From Gracilimonas sp017641085 (GTDB lineage: Bacteria; Bacteroidota; Rhodothermia; Balneolales; Balneolaceae): a stretch of 64,000 nucleotides of DNA. This document shows, one piece after another, positions 1-9,150 of the stretch (its first letter is position 1; each line of letters starts with the position of its first letter). The notes below the pieces were generated by a model. It did no database searches and was not told the origin of the DNA. It was given only the letters and a program-made list of their open reading frames with translations. Location: the NCBI RefSeq assembly GCF_046115515.1, contig NZ_CP175953.1. One strand, 5' to 3'. A program made the position numbers and the translations under genes.

Positions 1-280
1 ACACGAAGCCGATATTGTTGCGCCTGAAAAGAGTCCGGTTCTTTTCGTCAAGACCGGCCAGATTGGTTCCGCCTATTATCACTTTACCTTCATCAGGCTT
101 ATCGATTCCACTGACCATGTTGAGAAGGGTGCTTTTTCCTGATCCGGACCGGCCAAGCAGCACAATCATCTCTCCTTCTTTTACCGACAGGTTCAGGCGG
201 TCGAGTACAGAGCGATTTTTATCTCCTTCCTGATAACTTTTAGTCAGATTTTGTAACTGAATATGTGATGTATTTGGCAT
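1..280 (-). CDS. ABC transporter ATP-binding protein, LolD/MacB-like (partial)
   Basis: This is the N-terminal 93 residues of an ABC ATPase; the rest lies beyond the left edge. The ATG is at 278-280. The Walker A motif GRSGSGKST is clear at about residues 42-50, followed by LLNMVSGIDKPDEG and an FRRNNIGFV stretch, where Q-loop proteins of the LolD/MacB/FtsE type continue. Such ATPases energise lipoprotein release or substrate export from the inner membrane, working with FtsX-like permeases. No permease is visible here, so the substrate is unknown. The subfamily call rests only on the N-terminal pattern. Confidence 0.85.
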   Translation of the reverse strand, partial: MPNTSHIQLQNLTKSYQEGDKNRSVLDRLNLSVKEGEMIVLLGRSGSGKSTLLNMVSGIDKPDEGKVIIGGTNLAGLDEKNRTLFRRNNIGFV

Positions 281-376
281 CTATTTTTAATTAAGCCGTT
301 TCGGATCATTTAATTTCGTGCTTAACATCACTTCCTGAACCAGTGTTCCTGAAGAATCGTGAATTAACTGTTTCTC

Positions 377-412
377 ATAAAAAAAGCGCCTGCCGGTTAA
401 GCAGACGCTTTG
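377..412 (-). terminator. Rho-independent terminator of the LamG gene
   Basis: Read on the minus strand, an AAGCG-x-CTGC / GCAG-x-CGCTT hairpin with one internal mismatch and a 7-nt loop is followed by a run of seven T. It begins about 27 bp after the stop codon of the LamG protein gene, which it would terminate. Confidence 0.75.
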
Positions 413-438
413 AGGGAGATTAGATTTTTAGAGTGAAT

Positions 439-3400
439 TTATTTCACCAGCGTCATTTTGCGAATTTGCTCAAATTCCCCGGCTTTCAATCGGTAAATGT
501 ACATCCCGCTTGGCAGCTGACTTGCATCAAAATCTACCTGATGGGTACCGGCAGCCTGTCGGGTATTTACCAGATCGGCTACTTTCTGTCCGATTGAGTT
601 AAACACCGTCAATTGAACATCCGCTGCTTCCGGAAGTGCATATTTTATGGTGGTAGTTGGGTTGAACGGGTTCGGATAATTGTGAGCCAGGTCAAACGCT
701 TCCGGCACTCCGTTCTCATCCGTGATGTCGGTATCAGTTACCATTTGAACGCCAACCGTTACGGAGGTCACCCCTCCGTCCTCATCGGTCACTTCGATAT
801 CGAGTGTCCCTCTTCCATCGAAATCACCATTTGGTGATAGCGTGAGCATCTGCCCGTCAAAATCGACGTTGATTCCGGAAGTATCTACCGCAAACGTAAA
901 CGTCAGTGCCGTATCAGCCGATTCTACGTCTGCTGTTCGGGCAAACATATCAGCTGTAAGTTCTCCGTCTATCGGAACCTGAAGGTCATTTTCAAACCCG
1001 GCCAGTTCCGGTAAATCATTCACTGACTCCACGTTCACAATGAAAGATTGACGCGCTGTTGTAGCTCCATCGGTTGCTTCCACGGTTAGCGTATCGGTTC
1101 CGAAGATGTTTTCAAGAGAAGTGAAAACCAGGCTGGTATCATTCTGAACTTCCGCTTCCACGATATGACATGGCACAACAATTGAATAGCTCAGATTTGG
1201 CGTGTCATCGTCTTGGAAAACCGTATCCAGATCCGCTGCAACAAAGGTTCCGAAATCCTCATCCAGGGTAATTTCAGAAATCGGATTTACTACCACCGGT
1301 TGACTGCTCAATGCATTGGAGTTTACAAAAGTAGCATCTCCATTGAGCTTTCCACTCATTACCTCTGTTGCAGAGCTGTATGTCCAAGAAGAACCTGCCG
1401 ATTCATCAAACCGAAAATAAGCAATCAGATCCTCATGATCGCCTAACAATTCCGTATAAAAATGATCGGCAATCTCTGCATCGGTTCGCGCCGCATTCCA
1501 AATTCGAATTTCATCCAGCTCACCACTATAAAAATTTCCATTAAGTGCATCAGGACCGCCAATTAATAAATCATTAGCATTCAAACCGACACTTCGGGTT
1601 ACACTTTTAGAGTTATCCAATGCTCCATTCACATAGATTTTCATATCAGCCCCGTTATAAGTAGCAGCAACATGTGTCCATTGATTGGCAGGGATACTTG
1701 TATTGGTTACGACCCTAGGTCTGCTGTAATCAATATCACCTACAGTAAAAGATACATTGGCGGCATTACCCATCCCTTCTAATCGAAACAAATACCCTTT
1801 ATCACTGGTACCCTTTTGAAGAATCACTGCATTTTCATCACTGTTTCCATTATGATTAATCCAAGCTTCTACGGTAATGGTTTCTTCGAAATTGGAATAA
1901 AGTTGTTCGTTTCCATCTAATGAGTTTCTATCATCAAGGCGAACAAAATCATTATCCCCGTCCAGTTTGAGGGCATTACCTGCTTCATAGGAGGAAATCC
2001 TGACAGGCGCAGCTTTACTAAAATCACTTTCCTGCCTTTCATCATTTATCAGTATGGTTTGGTAAAAATTGGTGCTGTCATCATGAGAACTTACATCAAT
2101 ATTAAAAGCACCTACGCTAGAGGCCTGACCAGACACATCTGAACGTGAACCGTTCTGCATAACATAGAGCTTGTTACCTGTTTCGATGTCTGAAGCCAAA
2201 TTGTAGTCCTGTCGATTTTTATACTCAACTCTGACAGTACCGTTGATATTTTTAGCATAGGTGTATGGAGCCATTGGGAACACCCCTGGACTTGCTATCT
2301 CAATAGATCCGCTTAGTTCTACAAGATTCATTTCGGTATGAAAGGTATCCATACTTTTAACTGCTACATTCGCACCACTGCTTTCAAAGGTATAATAAAG
2401 CTGCAAACCATCTTCATTACCCTGCAGGGGCCTGTTGTAGCCGTTTTCAATATCTGCCCTGTTCAATGCTTTGTTCCAAATGCTTAACTCGTCTATATGT
2501 CCGCTATAAAAATAATCTGAAGCAGCTGCATCAGAACCTATATAGAGGTCAAAATCATTTTCACCTATATTTCGGGTAGCCGCTTCTGTGGCATCTAGTT
2601 CACCATTTATATATAGTTTAAGATCATTTCCATCATAGGTGGCCGCCACATGCGTCCATTGATTAGCAGGGATGCTGGAACTAGAAAATATGGTGGGCTT
2701 ACTATAGTCGATATCCCCAATAGCAAAAGCCACACCCGGAGCTTGTCCTCCTCCGTCAAACCGTAGGACATAGCCTTTATCAGTGGTGCCTTTTTTAAGG
2801 ATTACGGCATCATCATCACTTTCCCCGTCATGCTTAATCCAAGCCTGAACGGTCATGTCTGTTCCACTAATATCCAAAGAAGGGCGATCTGTTAATACTC
2901 CGTATGCATTTTTATTCAGGGTCAGACTACTTCCGCCCATTTCTTTATACGGGGTAACCATTATTGGCGTTGAGTAATCACTCTCGTTGCCTGAACCATC
3001 CACGGCTGTTATCTCATAAAAGTATGGAGTTAAATTCACTAACCCATCATCCGTATAACTTGATTCTCCTGCGGCTACAGTTGCGACCTCTGTTCTGGTG
3101 CCTCCAATAGATTCGGAACGGTAAATCTTAAATGATGATGCCTGATTTTCATCATTTGGTCCTAACCTTTCATCCCAATTCAGGCTGACTTCCTCATTCC
3201 CACTGTGGCCATATAAATCAGGGGCTATAGGTACAACACCTGGTGAAGCTACACCTGCATTATCTCCGGTTAGAGTCAGGTCATTTGCACCTGCATCATC
3301 GGCTGTTCCTGTACCTCCAAAGGTATATAAGCTTACAAGGCCTGCTTCACTTCCTGTTAGTTGTTTGAAATAATTTTCTGCAACTTCAGTAGCGGTTCTG

Positions 3401-4011
3401 GCTGTATTCCAGATTCGAATTCCGTCCAATTCACCACTATAGAAGTTCCCGGTGAGCGAGGCATTGGATCCTATATTCAGATTAAAATTGTTAGCCCCGA
3501 TTGTCCTGCCCTCCTGGGTTGTGCCAACAAGTTCTCCATTTATATAGAGCTTGATAAACTGCCCGTCATACGTCCCCGCAATGTGAGTCCAGCGATTTGC
3601 AGGTACTCCTTTACTTGACACAACATCCGGTCGGCTGTAGTCTAGATCACCGATGACAAAACGAACATAAGTTTCATCCCCGTCACCTAATAACTGAAGA
3701 CGGTAACCATCATCATTGGTACCTTTGTTAATAATATACGCATCCTGATTACTATTTCCGTCATGCTTAACCCAGGCCTCTAACGTTATGGATGTTCCCG
3801 ATATGTCTAACGATGCATTATCTCCGGCCGAGGCATAATCACCATCGCCATCCAGCGTCAGGCTCCCCTGTTGTGCCCAACTCTGATACGGAGCAGCTGC
3901 AACTATAAGAAGCGTTAGTATGGCCGAAAAAATGTAATTAAAGCTTTTACCTCGTGTAAATCCTTTTCTCTCATTGATTGAATTTTTATGATTTGTATCT
4001 CGTGTTTTCAT
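439..4011 (-). CDS. Secreted triple-LamG protein with T9SS-type sorting domain
   Basis: A 1190-residue exported protein. The ATG at 4009-4011 is preferred to an in-frame GTG two codons upstream. A long signal peptide with a hydrophobic core ends near SWAQQ. Three LamG/concanavalin-like jellyroll domains follow at about 50-250, 360-545 and 680-890; each contains a W(T)H(V/I)A(A/G)TYDG-like strand and ends with an FYSGELD-IWN signature. A fibronectin type III-like segment sits between the first two, and cadherin-like repeats at about 900-1090. The last 80 residues hold YPNPFNPTTT and a terminal KMTLVK, the usual type A sorting domain of type IX secretion. It is probably a cell-surface or secreted adhesin or glycan-binding protein; no catalytic domain is seen. 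It has its own terminator downstream. Confidence 0.85.
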   Translation of the reverse strand: MKTRDTNHKNSINERKGFTRGKSFNYIFSAILTLLIVAAAPYQSWAQQGSLTLDGDGDYASAGDNASLDISGTSITLEAWVKHDGNSNQDAYIINKGTNDDGYRLQLLGDGDETYVRFVIGDLDYSRPDVVSSKGVPANRWTHIAGTYDGQFIKLYINGELVGTTQEGRTIGANNFNLNIGSNASLTGNFYSGELDGIRIWNTARTATEVAENYFKQLTGSEAGLVSLYTFGGTGTADDAGANDLTLTGDNAGVASPGVVPIAPDLYGHSGNEEVSLNWDERLGPNDENQASSFKIYRSESIGGTRTEVATVAAGESSYTDDGLVNLTPYFYEITAVDGSGNESDYSTPIMVTPYKEMGGSSLTLNKNAYGVLTDRPSLDISGTDMTVQAWIKHDGESDDDAVILKKGTTDKGYVLRFDGGGQAPGVAFAIGDIDYSKPTIFSSSSIPANQWTHVAATYDGNDLKLYINGELDATEAATRNIGENDFDLYIGSDAAASDYFYSGHIDELSIWNKALNRADIENGYNRPLQGNEDGLQLYYTFESSGANVAVKSMDTFHTEMNLVELSGSIEIASPGVFPMAPYTYAKNINGTVRVEYKNRQDYNLASDIETGNKLYVMQNGSRSDVSGQASSVGAFNIDVSSHDDSTNFYQTILINDERQESDFSKAAPVRISSYEAGNALKLDGDNDFVRLDDRNSLDGNEQLYSNFEETITVEAWINHNGNSDENAVILQKGTSDKGYLFRLEGMGNAANVSFTVGDIDYSRPRVVTNTSIPANQWTHVAATYNGADMKIYVNGALDNSKSVTRSVGLNANDLLIGGPDALNGNFYSGELDEIRIWNAARTDAEIADHFYTELLGDHEDLIAYFRFDESAGSSWTYSSATEVMSGKLNGDATFVNSNALSSQPVVVNPISEITLDEDFGTFVAADLDTVFQDDDTPNLSYSIVVPCHIVEAEVQNDTSLVFTSLENIFGTDTLTVEATDGATTARQSFIVNVESVNDLPELAGFENDLQVPIDGELTADMFARTADVESADTALTFTFAVDTSGINVDFDGQMLTLSPNGDFDGRGTLDIEVTDEDGGVTSVTVGVQMVTDTDITDENGVPEAFDLAHNYPNPFNPTTTIKYALPEAADVQLTVFNSIGQKVADLVNTRQAAGTHQVDFDASQLPSGMYIYRLKAGEFEQIRKMTLVK

Positions 4012-4153
4012 TTGCACTAAATTGGTTAATGTTTATGGTGACAGGCAGAACTGAGTATTTTAGTCCTGTCTCTCGTTCTTACATACGTGGGGCATTTTTA
4101 AAACCGCTCAATTGATTACTTTTTATTGATCTGACTCCCAAACCCAAATACCC

Positions 4154-5146
4154 ATGCACCTGAACCGGCTCCTTTTTATTGGGATTATCTTCACCTGCTT
4201 CATTTCCTGTAGCCAAATTGAAAAGGAAGCTGAAACACAAGATGGGTTTGTGCAAACGAATGACGGAGCCGAGCTTTACTATCAGGTATTGGGCTCGGGC
4301 AGTGACACACTACTGATCATTCACGGAGGACCCGGAGCAGGCATCAACTCTTTTTTACCTTCTGCAAAGCCCCTGGCTAATCATTTCACACTCATTTTTT
4401 ATGATCAACGAGGTGGAGGAAAATCTACGCTCCCGAAAGATACCACCCGATTAAAACCCGAATATTTTGTGGAAGACCTTGAAGCTGTGCGCCGGTATTT
4501 CAACCTCGATTCCATGAATGTTCTTACCCATTCATTCGGATCTATTGTGTTAGCAGAATATGCCACCAAATATCCTCAACACTTAAACCGTGTTGTCTTT
4601 CACGGATCCACCGGACCGGTACGGGCAGAAATGGGGGAATATTACCGGGCTAAAGCTCAACAAGCATCTCCTATTTCTGATACATCACTTACCAGCCGGA
4701 CTTCTGCCCTTTTAACAAGCCTGCTGGAAGGAAGTGCTGATAATCCCGTTTCAACATGCCGGGAATATGAACAGCTTTCCAAACAAATAGCCATAATGCG
4801 GGGTGAACGCGCCTCTCACCGGGGTTCAACCTGCAATGCACCGTCCGAAGCTGTTAAGTATTACTACCAATATACCGCTCAGCTTGCACCGGCATTATTT
4901 GGCAACTGGGATTATACCGAAAAACTAAAAGGCTTTAACGCCCCGCTTCTCGTGGTTTACGGAAAGGAGGATACTCTTGCACTATCCAGCCAGCGCAGGT
5001 GGACGGAAATCATCCCAAACAGCCGGTTACTGTTGGTTCCTGAAGCCGATAAAGGAAGCCTTTCTGATAATCCCGACTTCACCCTGCATGTGATTACAAC
5101 TTTCTTTGAAGGCAGTTGGCCCGAACAAGATGCGGGGAACGAGTAA
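4154..5146 (+). CDS. Alpha/beta-hydrolase lipoprotein, proline iminopeptidase-like
   Basis: A 330-residue protein with a lipoprotein signal (FISC, Cys19), so probably membrane-anchored. The fold resembles proline iminopeptidases (S33): the oxyanion-hole motif HGGPG is at residues 57-61, DQRGGGKS follows at about 84-91, and the nucleophile elbow is HSFGS with Ser127. An acidic triad member is plausible in YGKEDT near the C terminus. The motif that normally supplies the catalytic His (AGH before a NP-E/D element) reads EADKGSLSDNP, so the His appears to be missing. It may be inactive, may use another base, or may be a binding protein. It stands alone upstream of hisA. Confidence 0.75.
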   Translation: MHLNRLLFIGIIFTCFISCSQIEKEAETQDGFVQTNDGAELYYQVLGSGSDTLLIIHGGPGAGINSFLPSAKPLANHFTLIFYDQRGGGKSTLPKDTTRLKPEYFVEDLEAVRRYFNLDSMNVLTHSFGSIVLAEYATKYPQHLNRVVFHGSTGPVRAEMGEYYRAKAQQASPISDTSLTSRTSALLTSLLEGSADNPVSTCREYEQLSKQIAIMRGERASHRGSTCNAPSEAVKYYYQYTAQLAPALFGNWDYTEKLKGFNAPLLVVYGKEDTLALSSQRRWTEIIPNSRLLLVPEADKGSLSDNPDFTLHVITTFFEGSWPEQDAGNE

Positions 5147-5221
5147 AAGATCATTAGCATATCAGAAAGTTATAAGAAAAGAAGTTTGCGAAGCCCTACC
5201 TTTGCATCAAAAAAATATTCT

Positions 5222-5938
5222 ATGCTTACAATTCCCGCTATCGATTTGCTAAACGGACAAGCCGTTCGCCTTCACAAAGGTTCATATGAAGAGGTTACTG
5301 TTTATGACAAATCCCCATTAAATCAGGCCCGGAAATTTAAAGAAGCCGGCTTTGAGCATATTCATTTGGTAGATTTGAATGGGGCAAAGGAAGGCAAGTT
5401 TATCAATCTGCCTCACATTAAAGAGATTATTGATGAGTTGGGGATTTCGGTTCAAACCGGTGGCGGCATTCGCACTTTCGAAGATGTTGAGATGTTGCTC
5501 GATGCCGGGCTTTCGAAAGTGATTTGCAGTTCCATGGCTATCAAAAATGAAGAGGACTGGCTGAAAGCCCTTGCAAAATATCCCGCTAAAATGATTTTGG
5601 GCATGGATCTTAAAGACGGCAAAATTGCCTACTCCGGCTGGCTTGAAACAGCGGAAGAATCGGTAGAGTCTTTCCTTAACCGGATGATAGAACACGGCTT
5701 GCAGGAAGTACTCTGCACCGATATTTCCAAAGACGGCACGCTTTCCGGACCCAACTTTGAACTGTATGAAAGCCTGCAAAAGCAATTTCCCGATATCCGA
5801 TTGATTGCCTCCGGTGGCGTTTCTTGCCTCGATGATTTACACACACTGAATGATGCAAACATCGATGCGGTCGTTGTAGGAAAAGCCTATTACGAAAACA
5901 GAATTACCCTGGAAGAAATGGCGGAGTTCAACCGCTAA
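5222..5938 (+). CDS. hisA: HisA, ProFAR isomerase of histidine biosynthesis
   Basis: A 238-residue (beta-alpha)8 barrel that converts N'-5'-ProFAR to PRFAR, the fourth step of histidine synthesis, in the cytoplasm. The sequence starts MLTIPAIDLLNG with catalytic Asp8, the second catalytic Asp is Asp129 in GMDLKDGK, and the phosphate-binding loops TGGGIR and ASGGV are present. The ATG at 5222 was chosen over an upstream in-frame TTG because HisA proteins begin immediately before the P-x-ID motif. hisF lies 2.4 kb downstream rather than next to it, with two unrelated minus-strand genes between, so the his genes are scattered here. Confidence 0.96.
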   Translation: MLTIPAIDLLNGQAVRLHKGSYEEVTVYDKSPLNQARKFKEAGFEHIHLVDLNGAKEGKFINLPHIKEIIDELGISVQTGGGIRTFEDVEMLLDAGLSKVICSSMAIKNEEDWLKALAKYPAKMILGMDLKDGKIAYSGWLETAEESVESFLNRMIEHGLQEVLCTDISKDGTLSGPNFELYESLQKQFPDIRLIASGGVSCLDDLHTLNDANIDAVVVGKAYYENRITLEEMAEFNR

Positions 5939-5960
5939 AGTCCCTTTACAGAATCCTAAA

Positions 5961-5983
5961 CCGCACAAGTGGACACTTGCGCT
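5961..5983. repeat. Short intergenic palindrome (CAAGTG-GA-CACTTG)
   Basis: A perfect 6-bp inverted repeat, extended by two pairs after one mismatch, lies between the convergent hisA and serpin genes. Its context (CCGCACAAG...CTTGCGCTATTGC) is nearly the same as that of the palindrome at 19396-19426, which suggests a dispersed family. It may also act as a terminator for either neighbour. Confidence 0.5.
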
Positions 5984-6016
5984 ATTGCCTTTATTACCTG
6001 TATAGAGAGTTGAAGA

Positions 6017-7258
6017 TTACAATTTAGGGTTCTTTACTTTACCCATGAAAAGAATGGCCCCGCTGTTGTGCTCACGAATCATGAACACAAAAGGACGATC
6101 TACGGTAAAGGTCTGGGGCACGGAAGTCACTCCTACTCCAACTGAAGTTACTGCGGCAGCCTCCGTTCCCTTCTCATCAACTTTCACATACGTTTTGTGC
6201 TTCACTTCACTAATGAAAAGAGAAGCATCGGGATTAATCCCGGAGAAATCAGCTTGTCCACCTTCAAACGGAACTTCCATCCCCATTGATTTCAAAATGT
6301 CTTTCATTTCAACTTTGTAGGACAATTCAAATTTGGGAAGGTTTAACGGCATATCCCGCCCGTTCAAACCGGCAATCCAGGAATCAAAATTTTCTTTACT
6401 TAAATCCTGACTTATAAACTCATCAATGGATTTTTCCTCATCGGCGGGCATCAACACGGTCATGCTGAACAGGCTGTCTCCATAGGGCAAGTCAATCATA
6501 TGGACTTCCTCATTCATAGTGATATTGAAGAGGCGCTCCTGGCTCATCATGTCCACCATCACTTCTCCGCCTCCTTCAAGACTGAAAGAACGTTCCCGGG
6601 TCTGGTCTTTATCGAATTTATAGGTCCAGTCGCCCTGGAAGTAGATGGCATTGATCAGATACATTACCATTTCGGGTGGAATTTGCCCGTCAATAATCTT
6701 TTCAATCAATCCGTTGGTATTGTCTTTCACCCAATCGTTGATAACATCGACAGACTTCGGGTCATTAAAATCCAGCTCACGGGTTGTTGCATCAAAATAC
6801 TCCCCAAGGGTGTTGGTAAAAGATTCCTCTACAGGGAAACCGTCTCTGCTCCACACCGAGTTCGCGATTTGCATTTTCACTTTGGGATCAGCATCCGTCA
6901 GCAGTTTTATTAATGACTGATACCCTTGGTTTATTTCCTCCTGGCTCAACCCCTGAAATGCGAGCGTCTCCCGCATCTGCTCGAAGGTTTCCCCTTCCGC
7001 ACCGTTCATCGTCATTCCCAGAGCTACCGAAATGCTGAGCGGTGAAATAAAGATATTCTCTGATGAGTCGGAGGCCACTGTGCTTTTAAACACATTAAAC
7101 CCGAATGACTGCCCGTCCTCAACCAGCTTCTTTTCAGCTGCGGAAAGTTCTCTCGGCAATTCACCGTTTGGGTTGGGACCGGTAACATCGGTAGTACAAC
7201 TTAGCGGAAGTAAAAAGACAGCGATTAATAAAAACGATAGTAAGCGATTGGGATTCAT
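6017..7258 (-). CDS. Serpin-family serine protease inhibitor, lipoprotein
   Basis: A 413-residue serpin, close to the family's usual 370-420 residues, with a lipoprotein signal (PLSC). NIFISPLSISVALGM matches the conserved helix B region. The reactive-centre loop starts at the hinge EKGTEAAA (about 362-369) and rejoins the fold at DRPFVF. Counting 17 residues from the hinge Glu362 places P1-P1' at Thr378-Ser379, with the same loop length as alpha-1-antitrypsin. The small-residue hinge is what inhibitory, inserting serpins have. A Thr P1 would favour an elastase-like or subtilisin-like target, but that is inference. Probably anchored outside the cytoplasm to protect against foreign or own proteases. 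AGGAG precedes the ATG. Confidence 0.92.
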   Translation of the reverse strand: MNPNRLLSFLLIAVFLLPLSCTTDVTGPNPNGELPRELSAAEKKLVEDGQSFGFNVFKSTVASDSSENIFISPLSISVALGMTMNGAEGETFEQMRETLAFQGLSQEEINQGYQSLIKLLTDADPKVKMQIANSVWSRDGFPVEESFTNTLGEYFDATTRELDFNDPKSVDVINDWVKDNTNGLIEKIIDGQIPPEMVMYLINAIYFQGDWTYKFDKDQTRERSFSLEGGGEVMVDMMSQERLFNITMNEEVHMIDLPYGDSLFSMTVLMPADEEKSIDEFISQDLSKENFDSWIAGLNGRDMPLNLPKFELSYKVEMKDILKSMGMEVPFEGGQADFSGINPDASLFISEVKHKTYVKVDEKGTEAAAVTSVGVGVTSVPQTFTVDRPFVFMIREHNSGAILFMGKVKNPKL

Positions 7259-7324
7259 AATCTTCTCCTGTAATTAGACAACTCAATATATTAAATGAAA
7301 AGCCGCACAGAAAATTGTCCTTCT

Positions 7325-8152
7325 CTACTTTTTATTAACAATTTCACCTGCTCGCCCCAATACATACACTCTGCCCAACGAATCCATGAAACCCACGTCC
7401 CGGCTGTTGTACTCTTGTTCGATGAAGGCCGTTTCTGATTGAATATATATTGGAGCCGGGTTTTCGGGGGTCCCTTCACACTTCAACCGAACTCCCCGAA
7501 TGGGATGTCCGCTGCACAAATGCCCAAAAGGCTGAACCGGAGCTGTACTTTTTCGTTTGTGAGCCGCGATTAATCCACCGGCCTCCGTTTGTCCATATCC
7601 CTGAATGGTGAAATCACAATGGGGATTTAATTTCTGAAACTCACCTTCATCTAACGAATACCCGCCGAACACTACTTGCGGCACAAACCACTCTTCGTCA
7701 TACAGTGCCCTCAGTACAGCCGGTACAGTAAGCAGAAAATCCGGTTTAAACTCTCTGACATTCTTCAGCCATTTATCGCCTTCACCTTTTTTTGTAGTGA
7801 TGAATTGATATTCACACCCAAGCTCTTCAGCCATAATGCCCCAGCTGAGTCCGGCTACATGCCAGGGTGCAGCCATCATCAAAAGCCGGTGGGTTGATTT
7901 CACCCCAAATACTTCTGCGGTAAACCGGGCATTCCTGGCCAGGTTCTCATAGCTGTTCCAGATTTCTTTTGGTGAACCGGTTGTACCACTGGAAAACAGT
8001 CCGATATACTTTTCATCGGACTCAGGATGTTGCGCAGGTGGATTTTCGTCTGCCAGTTTGGGTGGAATCAACAGTTGAGAATGCGAACTCCCCATCACTT
8101 CGCTTAGGATTTCACCGGCCGGTTTTGAAACGTCTGTGGTTTTAAACTTCAT
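7325..8152 (-). CDS. Short AMP-binding (adenylate-forming) enzyme, MenE-like
   Basis: A 275-residue member of the acyl-CoA synthetase/AMP-binding family. The phosphate loop SSGTTGSPKE is at about 54-63, the A5 motif GYGQTE at about 185-190, and the A7/A8 region D-VGF...VLGRAGEIVNKK is at the extreme C terminus. The protein stops where the hinge to the small C-terminal domain normally begins, so it lacks the domain carrying the A10 lysine; the N-terminal region is also short. Reduced O-succinylbenzoate-CoA ligases occur in related phyla, so menaquinone synthesis is one possibility. No men genes are nearby and no continuation in another frame was found downstream. Confidence 0.7.
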   Translation of the reverse strand: MKFKTTDVSKPAGEILSEVMGSSHSQLLIPPKLADENPPAQHPESDEKYIGLFSSGTTGSPKEIWNSYENLARNARFTAEVFGVKSTHRLLMMAAPWHVAGLSWGIMAEELGCEYQFITTKKGEGDKWLKNVREFKPDFLLTVPAVLRALYDEEWFVPQVVFGGYSLDEGEFQKLNPHCDFTIQGYGQTEAGGLIAAHKRKSTAPVQPFGHLCSGHPIRGVRLKCEGTPENPAPIYIQSETAFIEQEYNSRDVGFMDSLGRVYVLGRAGEIVNKK

Positions 8153-8350
8153 GTCATTATTTCTTTTGCAGTGTAACTCAAAATCAGGACTTTGGGTTCA
8201 TTGCCGGTCTATCTTTATCCTTATTTCACTAACACACGTTTTAAGAATTTTCTATATTCTGAATCTAATTTTTAGCCAAGCGGGATCTGGAAATTTATCA
8301 CCTACACCCAATTGTGTACCCGCAGAGGTTAAGCAGATTTTCAAAACTCT

Positions 8351-9109
8351 ATGCTCACGAAACGAATCATTCCCTGCCTGGATATTAAAGACGGACGAAC
8401 CGTAAAAGGCGTCAATTTTGAAGGATTAAGGGATGCCGGTGACCCCGTTGAATTAGCCAAACGATACAGCGAGGAAGGTGCCGACGAACTGGTTTTTCTT
8501 GATATTACCGCAACGCTTGAAAAGAGAAAAACCCTTGTTGAACTGGTTAAAAGAATTGCTGCCGAAATTAACATCCCATTCACAGTGGGCGGTGGCATCA
8601 AAACCGTAATTGAAATTGAAGAGCTGCTTAAATCCGGTGCCGATAAAGTCTCCCTGAATAGCAGTATAGTGAAGAACCCGGAGCTCATTAACGAAGCCTC
8701 CACGGCTTTCGGCGCCCAAGCTATTGTAGCCGCCGTTGATGCCAAAAGACACGGAGAAAGCTGGAATGTGTACATCAAAGGAGGCACCGAAGATACCGGC
8801 TTAGATGCTATTGAATGGATGCAGGAAGCAGAAAAACGGGGAGCCGGTGAAATTCTGCTCACCAGCATGGATCGCGATGGCACCAAGAGCGGCTTCGATA
8901 TCGATATTCTGGATAAAATTAACGGCATCGTCCATATACCCGTGATTGCCAGTGGAGGTGCCGGTACTGTTCAGCACTGTATTGAAGCCATCACCAAAGG
9001 AAACGCGGATGCTGTGCTTGCAGCCAGTATTTTTCACTTTAAAGAAATTGAGATCAAAGACCTTAAGGAGAAGATGAAGGCTGCTAATATCGAAGTACGG
9101 CAAACCTGA
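8351..9109 (+). CDS. hisF: HisF, imidazole glycerol phosphate synthase cyclase subunit
   Basis: A 252-residue barrel that, with HisH, turns PRFAR and ammonia into imidazole glycerol phosphate and AICAR. Catalytic Asp11 (PCLDIKDG) and Asp130 (AAVDAKR) are both present, as are the phosphate-binding loops VGGGIK and ASGGAG. Full family length. hisH is not next to it. The gene is divergent from the short AMP-binding enzyme across a 198-bp gap in which I see no clear promoter or riboswitch. Confidence 0.97.
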   Translation: MLTKRIIPCLDIKDGRTVKGVNFEGLRDAGDPVELAKRYSEEGADELVFLDITATLEKRKTLVELVKRIAAEINIPFTVGGGIKTVIEIEELLKSGADKVSLNSSIVKNPELINEASTAFGAQAIVAAVDAKRHGESWNVYIKGGTEDTGLDAIEWMQEAEKRGAGEILLTSMDRDGTKSGFDIDILDKINGIVHIPVIASGGAGTVQHCIEAITKGNADAVLAASIFHFKEIEIKDLKEKMKAANIEVRQT

Positions 9110-9150
9110 TTATCATTTCCGCAATCAAATCGAAGCCTTAGATTTGTGGT

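Noticed and set aside
7291..7479. A frame overlapping the end of the AMP-binding gene as the missing C-terminal domain
   Set aside because: Its translation shows no A10 lysine motif or domain-like pattern, and it overlaps the gene rather than following it.
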